In this document: piece after piece, positions 7,583 to 15,716 of the stretch
Position numbering within the stretch: the first letter of the stretch is position 1
Layout of the letters: each line of letters starts with the position of its first letter
Origin: JBJKRF01 sp046704785
GTDB taxonomy: Bacteria; Chloroflexota; Anaerolineae; Anaerolineales; Villigracilaceae
Length of the DNA stretch: 48,146 nucleotides
Direction of reading: 5' to 3'
NCBI GenBank assembly: GCA_046704785.1
Contig: JBJKRF010000134.1
Coordinates: 1 to 48,146 of the forward strand
Made by a program: the position numbers and the translations under genes
Notes under the pieces: generated by a model
What the model was told of the DNA's origin: nothing
What the model saw: only the letters and a program-made list of their open reading frames with translations
The model's database searches: none

Positions 7583-8077
7583 CTATTCCCGTTTTTTGAG
7601 TTCTTCTTCCACGCGCCTCATGTAGTCATCTTCATCGGCCACAGGGGGCGTTGACGGAGCCGCCTCGGCACTTGCCGACGATGGAGCAGGTTTCCGCATG
7701 GATTGAAGGGTACGGTACAGGATGAAAATACCGAGCAGCACCAGCACCGGCGGAACGATATAGAACCAGTTCCAGCCTTGTACGGGCGGTTCATCCAGCA
7801 CGCGCGCGCCGTACTGCTGGACGAAGTATTGCTTGATCTGGTCGTCTGTCCAACCGTCGGCGAGTTTTTGACGAATCAATTCCCGCCATTGCGCGCAAGC
7901 CTGCGTTGGGCAAACATCGAGCGGGGTGTTCTCACACACCGGGCAATAAAGCTGCTTGGCAACACGGTTGACATCGTTGTCTGAGGGGGGAGGCGTGGAT
8001 TGTTGCGCCGCTGCGGGTCCCACCCAAAGGACAGAAAAGAGCATCACAAAAAAAAGGGTCCAAGCGTACCGTTTCAT
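7583..8077 (-). CDS. ccmH: Cytochrome c maturation protein CcmH
   Basis: A 164-residue exported thiol oxidoreductase of the CcmH/NrfF family. It has a signal peptide (about 1-25), then the active-site region LYCPVCENTPLDVC with Cys45/Cys48, corresponding to the usual LRCxxCQ. Two extra cysteines follow (Cys56 and Cys61). After the three-helix domain (DDQIKQYFVQQYGARVL) comes one transmembrane helix (about 104-122) and a charged tail. The Leu-Tyr-Cys in place of Leu-Arg-Cys and the extra cysteines are unusual relative to proteobacterial CcmH. ATG 8077 has GGAG seven bases upstream; a TTG one codon earlier is less likely. Confidence 0.9.
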   Translation of the reverse strand: MKRYAWTLFFVMLFSVLWVGPAAAQQSTPPPSDNDVNRVAKQLYCPVCENTPLDVCPTQACAQWRELIRQKLADGWTDDQIKQYFVQQYGARVLDEPPVQGWNWFYIVPPVLVLLGIFILYRTLQSMRKPAPSSASAEAAPSTPPVADEDDYMRRVEEELKKRE

Positions 8078-8134
8078 CAACTAACTCCGCACGCCGGTTG
8101 AAGTCCCCATCTCCAACCGGCGCCAAGCGTTCTG

Positions 8135-10213
8135 CTAATCTGCCGCGCCGGGTTGGTAAGCCGCCTGGGCGCGACGAATGCGCGCCGGAACGACTTCTGG
8201 CTCTTTATCCGGCCAGGCAGCGACAAGCGAACCGACGATCAACAACAGGCAACCCGTCCATAGCCAACTCACCAGCGGGTTGTGATAGACTTTGAAGGTG
8301 GCGCCCGTCGAAAGGATCGGCTGCCAATCCACCAGGATGACATACAGGTCGTCTTGCATGGTGCTGCGCAATCCGGGAATGGTCATGGGTTGCTGGGAGG
8401 CGTAGTAATAGTCGCGGCGTGGGTAAAGTTCAGTGATGAATTGGCCGTTTTTGTACACGTCCACGACCGCGCGGGCGATGTTGACATCGGGATTGGCGGC
8501 GTTGGGCGAATCCCAGATCGCCAAGTCCTTGTATGTCACCGTATACCCGTCGATGTTCAAGGATTGACCTTGCGCAATCGAACCTTGTGTCTCGGTCTGG
8601 AAGAATGTGATGCCGATGACACCCAACGCCATCAGGACGATGGCCAGATGCACCAGGTAGCCGCCGTAGCGTCGCCGGTTGCGTCCGGCCAGGTTCCAAA
8701 GCGCCAGGAAGAAGTTTTCCTTGGTTGCCTTGGAGCGGGCGCGGGCGGCGCGCCAGAATTCATAAACGGTGATCGAAAATGTCAGGAAAACCAGGAAAAA
8801 GCCCAGCAGTGCGCCGGGGTTGTGGTATCCAAAGAAATACATGGCGGCCAGCCCGATCACGGCTACGATGGTCGGTTTCCAGATGGCGCGTCCAAGCGTC
8901 TTGAGCGTCGAGTGCCCCCAAGCCGAGAGCGGCGCGATGCCCATCAAGAGCACCAACGCAGCAAAAAGCGGCCCCGTGGCTCTGTCGTAGAACGGCGGCC
9001 CGACGGTGATTTGTTGGCCTGTGAATATTTCCGAAACAATTGGGAAGATGACACCCCAGAAGCAGATGACCAGGATGCTGATAAAAAGCAAATTGTTGAG
9101 CAGGAAGAGCGATTCGCGCGAGAGCAGGGAGGTCATTTGCGCTTCGGAACGCAAGTCGGCCCAGCGGTAAATCAGCAAAACGACCGAAATGATGAACGTG
9201 GCGGCAATGAAGATGAAGAATGGGAGGCCAATGTCACTTTGGGCAAAGGCGTGCACCGATGAGAGGATGCCGGAGCGCGTCAGGAAGGTGCCAAAGATGA
9301 CCAGAGAATACGTCAGGATGATCAGGATCATATTCCAGTGCTTGAGCATGCCACGTTTTTCCTGGATCATGACCGAGTGCAGGAAAGCCGTCCCGACGAA
9401 CCAGGGCATGGCGGCGGCAATTTCCACCGGGTCCCAGCCCCAGAAACCGCCCCAGCCGAGCACATCGTAGGCCCAGCGCATGCCGAGCACCAATCCGCAG
9501 GAGAGGAATAACCAGGCGACGATGGCCCAGCGCCGGGTGATGCGAATCCAGCGGTCGTCGGTGCGGCCTGTTGCCAGGGCTGCGATGGCAAACGCAAAGG
9601 GAATGACAAACGAGACGAAGCCGAGATAAAGCATCGGGGGGTGGATGATCATGCCGGGATGACGCAGTAATGGGTTGAGTCCGGTCCCGTCCACGGGAGT
9701 ATAGGCGACCGCGCCGGCGGGCGCCACCATCGACGCGACCACGTTTCCGCTGACCGTCTGCCAGAAGCGGGCAAAGGGGTTTTCGTAGAAGATGGTCAGA
9801 CTGAGGAAGAACGCCAGCGTGGTGCTACATACTACGATAACCCAGGGAAGGAACTCGCGGTCGCGATCCCATTTGCGCAGGGTGACCATGGTGGCAAAGG
9901 CAGACATGAGAAGCGACCAGAAAACCAGCGACCCGGCCTGCCCGCCCCATAAAGCCGTTACTTTGAGGTACAACGGCATACTGCGGCTGGTCACTTCGTA
10001 GACGAATTGGATTTCGAAATGATTCGTTATCAATAAATAGATGAGGCTAAACGCTGCCACGGCTACCAGTGGGAAGGTCAGTGTCATGGCGTGGCGTGCG
10101 CTCTCCACCCATTGCTGCGATTTGGCGTAATGGCCGTAAAGCGCAGCGAAAACAGCATACAGCGCTACGAAAAAGACAATGATCAGTACGCCGTAACCGA
10201 ATTGAGCTACCAT
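8135..10213 (-). CDS. ccmF: Heme lyase subunit CcmF
   Basis: A 692-residue polytopic membrane protein of the heme handling family. It attaches heme from CcmE to the CXXCH cysteines of apocytochromes. The WWD motif (WGGFWGWDPVEIAAAMPW) is near residues 248-265, and histidines in external loops (for example HPGMIIHPPMLYLG) are the expected heme ligands. The N-terminal ALWGGQAGSLVFWSL and the C-terminal large periplasmic domain match the family. ATG 10213 is preceded by GGAG at eight bases; a TTG one codon earlier is possible. It sits between ccmE and ccmH. Confidence 0.96.
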   Translation of the reverse strand: MVAQFGYGVLIIVFFVALYAVFAALYGHYAKSQQWVESARHAMTLTFPLVAVAAFSLIYLLITNHFEIQFVYEVTSRSMPLYLKVTALWGGQAGSLVFWSLLMSAFATMVTLRKWDRDREFLPWVIVVCSTTLAFFLSLTIFYENPFARFWQTVSGNVVASMVAPAGAVAYTPVDGTGLNPLLRHPGMIIHPPMLYLGFVSFVIPFAFAIAALATGRTDDRWIRITRRWAIVAWLFLSCGLVLGMRWAYDVLGWGGFWGWDPVEIAAAMPWFVGTAFLHSVMIQEKRGMLKHWNMILIILTYSLVIFGTFLTRSGILSSVHAFAQSDIGLPFFIFIAATFIISVVLLIYRWADLRSEAQMTSLLSRESLFLLNNLLFISILVICFWGVIFPIVSEIFTGQQITVGPPFYDRATGPLFAALVLLMGIAPLSAWGHSTLKTLGRAIWKPTIVAVIGLAAMYFFGYHNPGALLGFFLVFLTFSITVYEFWRAARARSKATKENFFLALWNLAGRNRRRYGGYLVHLAIVLMALGVIGITFFQTETQGSIAQGQSLNIDGYTVTYKDLAIWDSPNAANPDVNIARAVVDVYKNGQFITELYPRRDYYYASQQPMTIPGLRSTMQDDLYVILVDWQPILSTGATFKVYHNPLVSWLWTGCLLLIVGSLVAAWPDKEPEVVPARIRRAQAAYQPGAAD

Positions 10214-10282
10214 CAAAACTCTCCTTCATTCAAGAAGAAACGACTTCCGCAAGAACCAACCCGGAAGCCGCTCTCTCGTTCC

Positions 10283-10774
10283 TTAGTTTCCCTGCACCTG
10301 CTGCGGGACCGCATCCTGATATTTGGATGGACATTTGAGCAGCAACTCGTCGGCGTAGAATACGCCGTCGTTTCCTACGTGCCCGGTCATGATTGCCTGG
10401 GCTTCGTTGCGCATCATATCCGGCTTGGGGCCGTTGTAGACGACCTCCAGGTGCGTTCGATTGGGGTCGACGACTGCCTGATGCAGCGCTGCAGCCAAGC
10501 CGCCTTGCTGCGCAATCAGGTTGTTGTCAGCGGGAACGTCGGCGACCGTGAATTTCAGGGTCAGGGTTTTGGCATCGTAAGAAATTGTGTCGCCGATAAT
10601 TGCGCCAGAAACGCGCACATTTTGCCCGGTAATGTCCGGGCCTTTCCCTTTTAATTCATCCACAGTCATGAAGTATTGTGCGCTTGCCTGCGTCGATGAA
10701 ACGACCAGATAGATGACGGCGGCCAGAATGAGAGCGCCGCCGAAAATGAATTTAAAACGTGGAGATTTGAGCAT
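10283..10774 (-). CDS. ccmE: Heme chaperone CcmE, cysteine (CxxxY) variant
   Basis: A 163-residue heme chaperone: one N-terminal transmembrane helix (about 8-26) followed by an OB-fold (VRVSGAIIGDTISYD, LTLKFTVAD, VVYNGPKPDM). In most bacteria heme binds covalently to a His in HxxxY near the C-terminus. Here the corresponding sequence is LLLKCPSKYQD, so the residue is Cys148 with Tyr152, the CxxxY variant known from archaea and some anaerobes. It is first in the operon. GGAGG lies five bases before ATG 10774. The upstream divergent region probably carries the operon promoter. Confidence 0.93.
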   Translation of the reverse strand: MLKSPRFKFIFGGALILAAVIYLVVSSTQASAQYFMTVDELKGKGPDITGQNVRVSGAIIGDTISYDAKTLTLKFTVADVPADNNLIAQQGGLAAALHQAVVDPNRTHLEVVYNGPKPDMMRNEAQAIMTGHVGNDGVFYADELLLKCPSKYQDAVPQQVQGN

Positions 10775-10825
10775 CAAGGCCTCCTGGGGTATTCGAACAA
10801 TCCTATTGACAATTCTACATATCTA

Positions 10826-10900
10826 GATTAAGACAGGCTGAAAACGGTTGCGATAACCGTATGATAAATGTCATAAATATACACCTACTTTGTCTTAATC
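10826..10900. promoter_or_regulatory. Cluster of nested dyads upstream of ccmE, including a CRP/FNR-like site
   Basis: In the 454-base divergent region between ccmE and the nine-heme cytochrome, three symmetrical elements are nested. An outer 10-bp inverted repeat is GATTAAGACA (10826-10835) with TGTCTTAATC (10891-10900). Inside it are ACGGTT-N5-AACCGT (10844-10860) and TATGA-N6-TCATA (10860-10875). The last has the spacing of CRP/FNR-family operators. They lie 50-125 bases upstream of the ccmE start, where the ccm promoter should be. No regulator can be named. Confidence 0.4.
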
Positions 10901-11095
10901 GATGGCTTTTGTCTGATTTGCTTTGAAATTTAGCGCGATTGAACTTAGAGTTGTTTTTTTTTTTGTTGGCAAATCCGAAATTGTTTTGTGCCCAGTTCCA
11001 TTCTAATGTAATCCAGAGCGAGTTACTCGAAAAACATGACATTCATCGCCGAATTCGCTGATTAACCTTCATTTTCGAGTTAAAATGCCTGGGTA

Positions 11096-11101
11096 TATAA
11101 T
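11096..11101 (+). promoter_or_regulatory. Possible -10 box for the nine-heme cytochrome operon
   Basis: TATAAT preceded by a poor -35 candidate (TTTCGA, 11073-11078, 17-base spacing), 128 bases upstream of the ATG. The box is embedded in GGGTAT-N5-GCCC symmetry (11091-11105). A further inverted pair, GAGTATA (11107-11113) and TATACTC (11150-11156), follows. The rest of 10901-11228 is AT-rich and non-coding, with a T-run near 10951-10963. Confidence 0.3.
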
Positions 11102-11228
11102 GCCCTGAGTATACGGAATTATGCCAAGTTTATCCGATTTTTGGCGTTATATACTCGAACAGACATAGGGTTTTCCGAGATTACTCCTTTGCAGGAGACA
11201 TCAAAGAACCCGTACATAGGAGAATGCG

Positions 11229-12371
11229 ATGAGCATGAAAATCTTGAGAGGAGGCCGCCTGGTTTGGGCTCTTTTGTTGTTCTTTGGCCTAATCCTGGTT
11301 GTACTTGCTGCCAGCCTGAATGTCCGCCCCGCGACAGCGGCCCCTGTCGCGCAAGGGACAGCCTCTACTCCATCCAATGAGACCTGCCTGGCCTGTCACA
11401 ACCAACCGGGTATGCGTGTGACGCTCGACAGTGGCGAGACTCTCTCCTTGCACATTGATGCGAATGCATTTAACGACAGCGTCCATGGTCAGAACGAAGT
11501 AGCCTGTGTTGCCTGCCACACCGATATCACCGGATATCCTCACCCACAGCGCAGTGCGCAAACGTTGCGGGAGGTTGCCATTCAGTATAGTGCGTCCTGT
11601 AAGCAATGCCATGGTGCCATGGCTGACCAAGAAGCGCAGGGTGTACACCAGAAAGCGCTTGAGGCCGGTAACACCAATTCTGCCGTGTGTTCTGACTGCC
11701 ACAATCCGCACACGCAGAAACCCGTGGCAGAGATGACCCACACCGATGTGGTCAACATCTGCGCGCGTTGTCACAATTCCATTTACGATACCTACAAAAC
11801 CAGTGTCCACGGTGCGGCGCTCGTCAATGACGGGAATACTGACGTGCCCACCTGCGTCGATTGTCATGGCAACCATGCGATTCAAGACCCCACCACGGCG
11901 GCCTTTCGCAACCAATCGCCACAGCTGTGCGATAAATGCCACACTGATGCAGCCATGATGAGCAAATATAATATTTCGACCAATGTCGCCAGTACCTACC
12001 TGGATGATTTCCACGGTAAGACGGTGTCTCTGGTTGAAACCATTTCGCCGAACCAGCCCACGAATAAAGCGGTATGCATCGACTGTCACGGGTCCCACGA
12101 TGTGGTAAATGTGGATGATCCGCAACTGGGCATTTCCATGAAGCAAAACCTGTTGCCCAAGTGCCAGAGTTGCCATCCCGATGCCAGCCAGAACTTTACC
12201 GATGCCTGGTTGAACCATACCACGCCCAGCCCCCAGAAATACGCGCTGGTCTACTATGTCAACCTGTTTTATAACATTATGATCCCGCTCATCATCGGCG
12301 GCATGTTGCTCTTCGTCATCACCGATTTCATTCGCCGACGGATCGAGAATCGTAAAGGAGGGACGCACTAA
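11229..12371 (+). CDS. Nine-heme membrane-anchored cytochrome c
   Basis: A 380-residue exported multiheme cytochrome. After an N-terminal signal/anchor (about 11-38) there are nine CXXCH motifs: CLACH (53-57), CVACH, CKQCH, CSDCH, CARCH, CVDCH, CDKCH, CIDCH and CQSCH. A C-terminal transmembrane helix (about 345-367) and a basic tail follow. It resembles NapC/NirT- and cytochrome c3-type electron-transfer proteins in heme density but I do not recognise a named family. TAGGAG lies six bases before ATG 11229. The stop overlaps the start of the next gene (TAATG), so it is translationally coupled to a cytochrome b that would supply electrons from, or deliver them to, the quinone pool. Confidence 0.88.
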   Translation: MSMKILRGGRLVWALLLFFGLILVVLAASLNVRPATAAPVAQGTASTPSNETCLACHNQPGMRVTLDSGETLSLHIDANAFNDSVHGQNEVACVACHTDITGYPHPQRSAQTLREVAIQYSASCKQCHGAMADQEAQGVHQKALEAGNTNSAVCSDCHNPHTQKPVAEMTHTDVVNICARCHNSIYDTYKTSVHGAALVNDGNTDVPTCVDCHGNHAIQDPTTAAFRNQSPQLCDKCHTDAAMMSKYNISTNVASTYLDDFHGKTVSLVETISPNQPTNKAVCIDCHGSHDVVNVDDPQLGISMKQNLLPKCQSCHPDASQNFTDAWLNHTTPSPQKYALVYYVNLFYNIMIPLIIGGMLLFVITDFIRRRIENRKGGTH

Positions 12372-13585
12372 TGTCTGAGACTACCCGCACGTACAAACGT
12401 TTTTCGTTGCCTCAGCGCCTCTCTCACCTGTTCTATTTGCTTTCCTTTATCACGCTGGCTACCACCGGTTTGCCGCAGAAATATCCATCGAACGGCTTTT
12501 CGGTATTCGTCATCCGGACTCTGGGCGGCATCGAGACGGTGCGTACCATTCACCATACAGCCGCCGTTATCCTGATCCTGGTCAGCCTTTTTCACCTGCT
12601 CCACCTGGGCGAGGGCCTGTATGTCAAGCACGTGCGCCCGACGATATTGCCGACCCTGCAAGACGCCAAAGATGCGCTCCAGGCCTTCCTGTACAACCTG
12701 GGCTTTGCCCGCCAGCGTCCACAGATGGGGCACTTTACCTTTGAAGAAAAGGCCGAATATTGGGCGCTCGTCTGGGGCACCGTCATCATGATCCTGACGG
12801 GTTTCATCATGTGGAATCCGATCTTCGTCACCCGGTTTGTCGATGGTCAGATCGTGGCTGCGGCCAAAGCCGCTCACGGCGCTGAAGCCGTGCTGGCGGT
12901 GTTGGCGATCATCGTCTGGCACTTCTACGGCGTATTCATCAAGCGTTTGAATAAGTCTATGTTTACGGGCAAAATATCGGAAGATGAGATGCTCGATGAG
13001 CATCCGCTCGAACTGGCCGACATCAAGGCCGGTATGGCCGAACGACCCGTAGACCCCGTCAAGCTGAAGAAGCGCCAGCAGATTTTCTACCCCGTTGCTG
13101 TGGTGGTGGGACTGGTGATGCTCTACGGTGTGTATGCTTTTGTCACCATGGAGCAGACAGCTTTGCCGGTGCCTCCCAACCCGATGGCGAACGTGGTGGC
13201 CTATTCTCCGCAAACGCCCACTCCGCTTCCGGTGTTGACGCCTACGCCCACGCCCACAGCGACGTCGGCTCCGGCAGCATCTTCCTCGCAGGGCACGCCG
13301 GCCCCCACCAGCGGCGTGGTGCTGACGTATAAGGCTTTTGCCGGGCCACTCTTCCAGCAGAAATGCGGCGCCTGTCACGGAACCAACGGTCAGGGCGGCC
13401 TGACGCTGACCACTTTCGGTGGGGCGATGCAAGGCGGTGTTAACGGTCGGGTCATCTTGCCGGGAGACCCTTATGGCAGCCTCCTGGTGCAGATCCAGAC
13501 CACCGGGGGGCATCCCGGCCAACTCAGCCCGGACGAACTATCCCAGATCATCAAGTGGATCGCCAACGGCGTCCCGGAACAATAG
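12371..13585 (+). CDS. Cytochrome b (FdnI/NapC-type gamma subunit-like) fused to a monoheme cytochrome c domain
   Basis: A 404-residue membrane protein. The first ~200 residues form a four-helix cytochrome b561-type bundle like the gamma subunit of formate dehydrogenases, with candidate heme histidines in RLSHLFYL, IHHTAAV, LFHLLHLGE, KAAHGAEA and IVWHFYG. A further helix (about 238-256) leads into a Thr/Pro-rich linker and an external class I cytochrome c domain with CGACH at 331-335 and TNGQGG. The fusion would link quinone chemistry in the membrane to external c-hemes, including the nine-heme partner encoded directly upstream. It overlaps that gene by one base. Confidence 0.82.
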   Translation: MSETTRTYKRFSLPQRLSHLFYLLSFITLATTGLPQKYPSNGFSVFVIRTLGGIETVRTIHHTAAVILILVSLFHLLHLGEGLYVKHVRPTILPTLQDAKDALQAFLYNLGFARQRPQMGHFTFEEKAEYWALVWGTVIMILTGFIMWNPIFVTRFVDGQIVAAAKAAHGAEAVLAVLAIIVWHFYGVFIKRLNKSMFTGKISEDEMLDEHPLELADIKAGMAERPVDPVKLKKRQQIFYPVAVVVGLVMLYGVYAFVTMEQTALPVPPNPMANVVAYSPQTPTPLPVLTPTPTPTATSAPAASSSQGTPAPTSGVVLTYKAFAGPLFQQKCGACHGTNGQGGLTLTTFGGAMQGGVNGRVILPGDPYGSLLVQIQTTGGHPGQLSPDELSQIIKWIANGVPEQ

Positions 13586-13607
13586 AAAAGCTCTCGCTAA
13601 AACAAAA

Positions 13608-13633
13608 GGACGCCTGCGCAAGGCGTCCTTTTT
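13608..13633. terminator. Bidirectional terminator between convergent operons
   Basis: GGACGCCT (13608-13615) and AGGCGTCC (13621-13628) form an 8-bp stem with a 5-base loop, followed by T5 on the plus strand. An A-rich stretch on the other side gives a T-rich tail for minus-strand transcripts. It lies between the cytochrome b stop and the NrfD-like stop. Confidence 0.8.
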
Positions 13634-13654
13634 GATTCCCAAAGGTCAAATTGT

Positions 13655-14944
13655 TCAGGCAGGCAGGCCTTTCTTGGCCGCAGGTTGCGAGGCCGCAGGA
13701 ACGGTCTCGTGTACATGTTCCTCGCTTGCAACGTAGGTGTGATCGACCACGTGCAGGTAACGGACGCCCAGTGAGAACAACATCAACCCGTAAGCGATAA
13801 TCCCCAGGCTGGCGACCCATTCGATCAGCGAGGGTTGATAAGTAGTGTAGCTCACGCTGAGTTGGCCGGGCAGGTACGAGACCAAGACCATCAGCCCCGA
13901 CAGGTTGGTGTCCCAGCGATAAGCGATGACGCCACACACCACCAGTGCCAGGGCCAGCATGCGCCAGAAAGGCTGACGGCGTGTCTTTGAAGTCAACAAT
14001 AACACCAATGGCAAGGCCGCGCCGAGCAGCAACTCCAGGAACCAGAAGTTGAAGGAGAGCGTTCCGCTGGTGAGTAGTTGCAGGCCTTCACTTCGTCCGG
14101 GTTGGTAGGTGTAGTTCATCGCCAGCACGTCCCAACTTCGGAAGTAGAGATAACCCACCAGCAGCCAGCCGACGAACTTTGCCAGCTTCTCCAACAACTC
14201 GTCTTTGACGATGGCGCGTTTGGTCAGGCGCGCCGCCAGCATCGAAGCCAGAACCGTCAACGAGGTGCCGCCGACGATGGCCGAGAAAATGTACTGTACC
14301 GATAGCCCTGGCCGGAACCACAGCGGACGTGACTTGATGACAGCGTAGACGGCCCCCAACGAAGACTGGTGTAGCATAGACAGGCATAGACCGGCGATTG
14401 CTAAGTATGGGGCGAGTATATGTGCCCGTTCGAGCAGGCTGGCTATCTGTGGAAAGTGTTGGCGCAGCCAGGACCAGGTTCCCAAAATTGGGAGCGCCTC
14501 GATCATCAATACCGTCAGGTAGAGCATGACGCACATCGTTACTTCCCACAATACCGAGTGTTCGTTCCAAAAGACGAGAGGGTGCCAGAAGCGGTCAGGA
14601 CGGCCCAGGTCGAGTAGTAAGGCCAGCGTTGCCATGGTGTAGCCCCCCAGGCCGATAAAGGTTGCAGTGCGGGCTACGGGTTGATATTCTTTCAGGCCTA
14701 CCAGGTAGACGCCCGCACACAGGAAGAACGCGCCGCCGGCCAGGGCGATGGCGGCCATGTCGATGGTAATCCACAGGCCCCAGGGAACCAGGTCTGTCAG
14801 ATTGGTGAGCGATAGCCCTTTCCAGAAGACCAGCAGCCCGCTGACCAGCCCGGCGAGCAGGAAAATGCTCAACAGGCTGACCCACCTGCCCCAGGCGGAG
14901 GTGAGGAAAGCTTTGACGTTCAATACGATCCTGTTCTTTTTCAT
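13655..14944 (-). CDS. NrfD/HybB-type quinone-interacting membrane subunit
   Basis: A 429-residue protein with about ten transmembrane helices and no heme motif. This is the NrfD/PsrC/HybB family, which binds quinone and passes or receives electrons through an iron-sulfur partner. Recognisable segments are LVPWGLWITIDMAAIALAGGAFF and LLDLGRPDRFWHPLVFWNEHSVLWEV, the latter typical of HybB-like members. It starts two bases after the stop of the ferredoxin subunit gene, so the pair should form one complex. No molybdopterin or other catalytic subunit accompanies it; the octaheme cytochrome at the start of the operon takes that position. Confidence 0.9.
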   Translation of the reverse strand: MKKNRIVLNVKAFLTSAWGRWVSLLSIFLLAGLVSGLLVFWKGLSLTNLTDLVPWGLWITIDMAAIALAGGAFFLCAGVYLVGLKEYQPVARTATFIGLGGYTMATLALLLDLGRPDRFWHPLVFWNEHSVLWEVTMCVMLYLTVLMIEALPILGTWSWLRQHFPQIASLLERAHILAPYLAIAGLCLSMLHQSSLGAVYAVIKSRPLWFRPGLSVQYIFSAIVGGTSLTVLASMLAARLTKRAIVKDELLEKLAKFVGWLLVGYLYFRSWDVLAMNYTYQPGRSEGLQLLTSGTLSFNFWFLELLLGAALPLVLLLTSKTRRQPFWRMLALALVVCGVIAYRWDTNLSGLMVLVSYLPGQLSVSYTTYQPSLIEWVASLGIIAYGLMLFSLGVRYLHVVDHTYVASEEHVHETVPAASQPAAKKGLPA

Positions 14945-14945
14945 C

Positions 14946-15716
14946 TCAAGCCTCCTGCTTTTCAGGGGGTAGATAATGAATATGGGGACCGGTGCCCAGG
15001 TCCTCCCGCAGCCGGAAATGCGGATTGTCGCGCAGCAGTTGGTTGACGTTGGAGTTCGGGTCGTTCAGGTCGCCGAAGATGCGTGCCTTCGTCGGACAGG
15101 CTACCACGCAAGCGGGGGTTGCGTCTGCATCCACGCCGGGTTGCAATCCCAGCGACAGGCCCCGGTCGATGCGTTCGTAACAGAAAGCGCATTTTTCGGG
15201 AACGCCGCGCGGACGGCGCGCCACTTCCGGTTCGCCCCAGGCCGGCACGGCGGGATTCGGCCCCTCGAATTTCTTCCAGTTGAACGAGCGCGCGCCGTAC
15301 GGACAAGCCACCTCGCAGTAGCGACAGCCAATGCAGCGGTCGTAATCGATCATGACAATGCCATCGGGGCGGGCGTAACTGGCCCCCACCGGGCAGACAT
15401 CCACGCAAGGGGCATCGCTGCATTGCATGCACGGGCGCGGCAGATAGACTTTCTCCCCGTTCACCTCGCCATCCTCCAGCACGGGATTCCAGGTGATGTA
15501 CGGTGGAATGTCGTTGTGAGCGCGACAGGTCAACACGCAATAGCCGCAGCCGGTGCACTTGCTCTGGTCGATGACCATGGCCCATTGGTGAGCGCCTGGC
15601 GCGGGCTCGGCTGCTGAGGCCTTGTTCTGGTGCATGACCTGCAGACCGGTTAGCGTGACAGCGCCTACTGCAGTGACCTTGAGTACATCGCGACGGTTGA
15701 GTTTACGATTCGTCAT
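14946..15716 (-). CDS. TAT-exported four-cluster ferredoxin subunit (HybA/NrfC/DsrO-like)
   Basis: A 256-residue iron-sulfur protein with a twin-arginine leader (NRRDVLKVTAVGA, about 7-20), so it folds before export. The cysteine clusters are CTGCGYCVLTC, CMQCSDAPCVDVC, CIGCRYCEVAC and CAFCYERI...CVVAC, enough for four [4Fe-4S] clusters. It would wire the NrfD-like membrane subunit to the external octaheme cytochrome. The gene overlaps the end of the octaheme gene by 14 bases and is followed after one base by the NrfD-like gene. The family is secure; the specific complex is not identified. Confidence 0.92.
   Translation of the reverse strand: MTNRKLNRRDVLKVTAVGAVTLTGLQVMHQNKASAAEPAPGAHQWAMVIDQSKCTGCGYCVLTCRAHNDIPPYITWNPVLEDGEVNGEKVYLPRPCMQCSDAPCVDVCPVGASYARPDGIVMIDYDRCIGCRYCEVACPYGARSFNWKKFEGPNPAVPAWGEPEVARRPRGVPEKCAFCYERIDRGLSLGLQPGVDADATPACVVACPTKARIFGDLNDPNSNVNQLLRDNPHFRLREDLGTGPHIHYLPPEKQEA

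Noticed and set aside
10951..10963. T-run upstream of the nine-heme gene as a terminator
   Set aside because: No stem-loop precedes it on the plus strand and no transcript is expected to end there.
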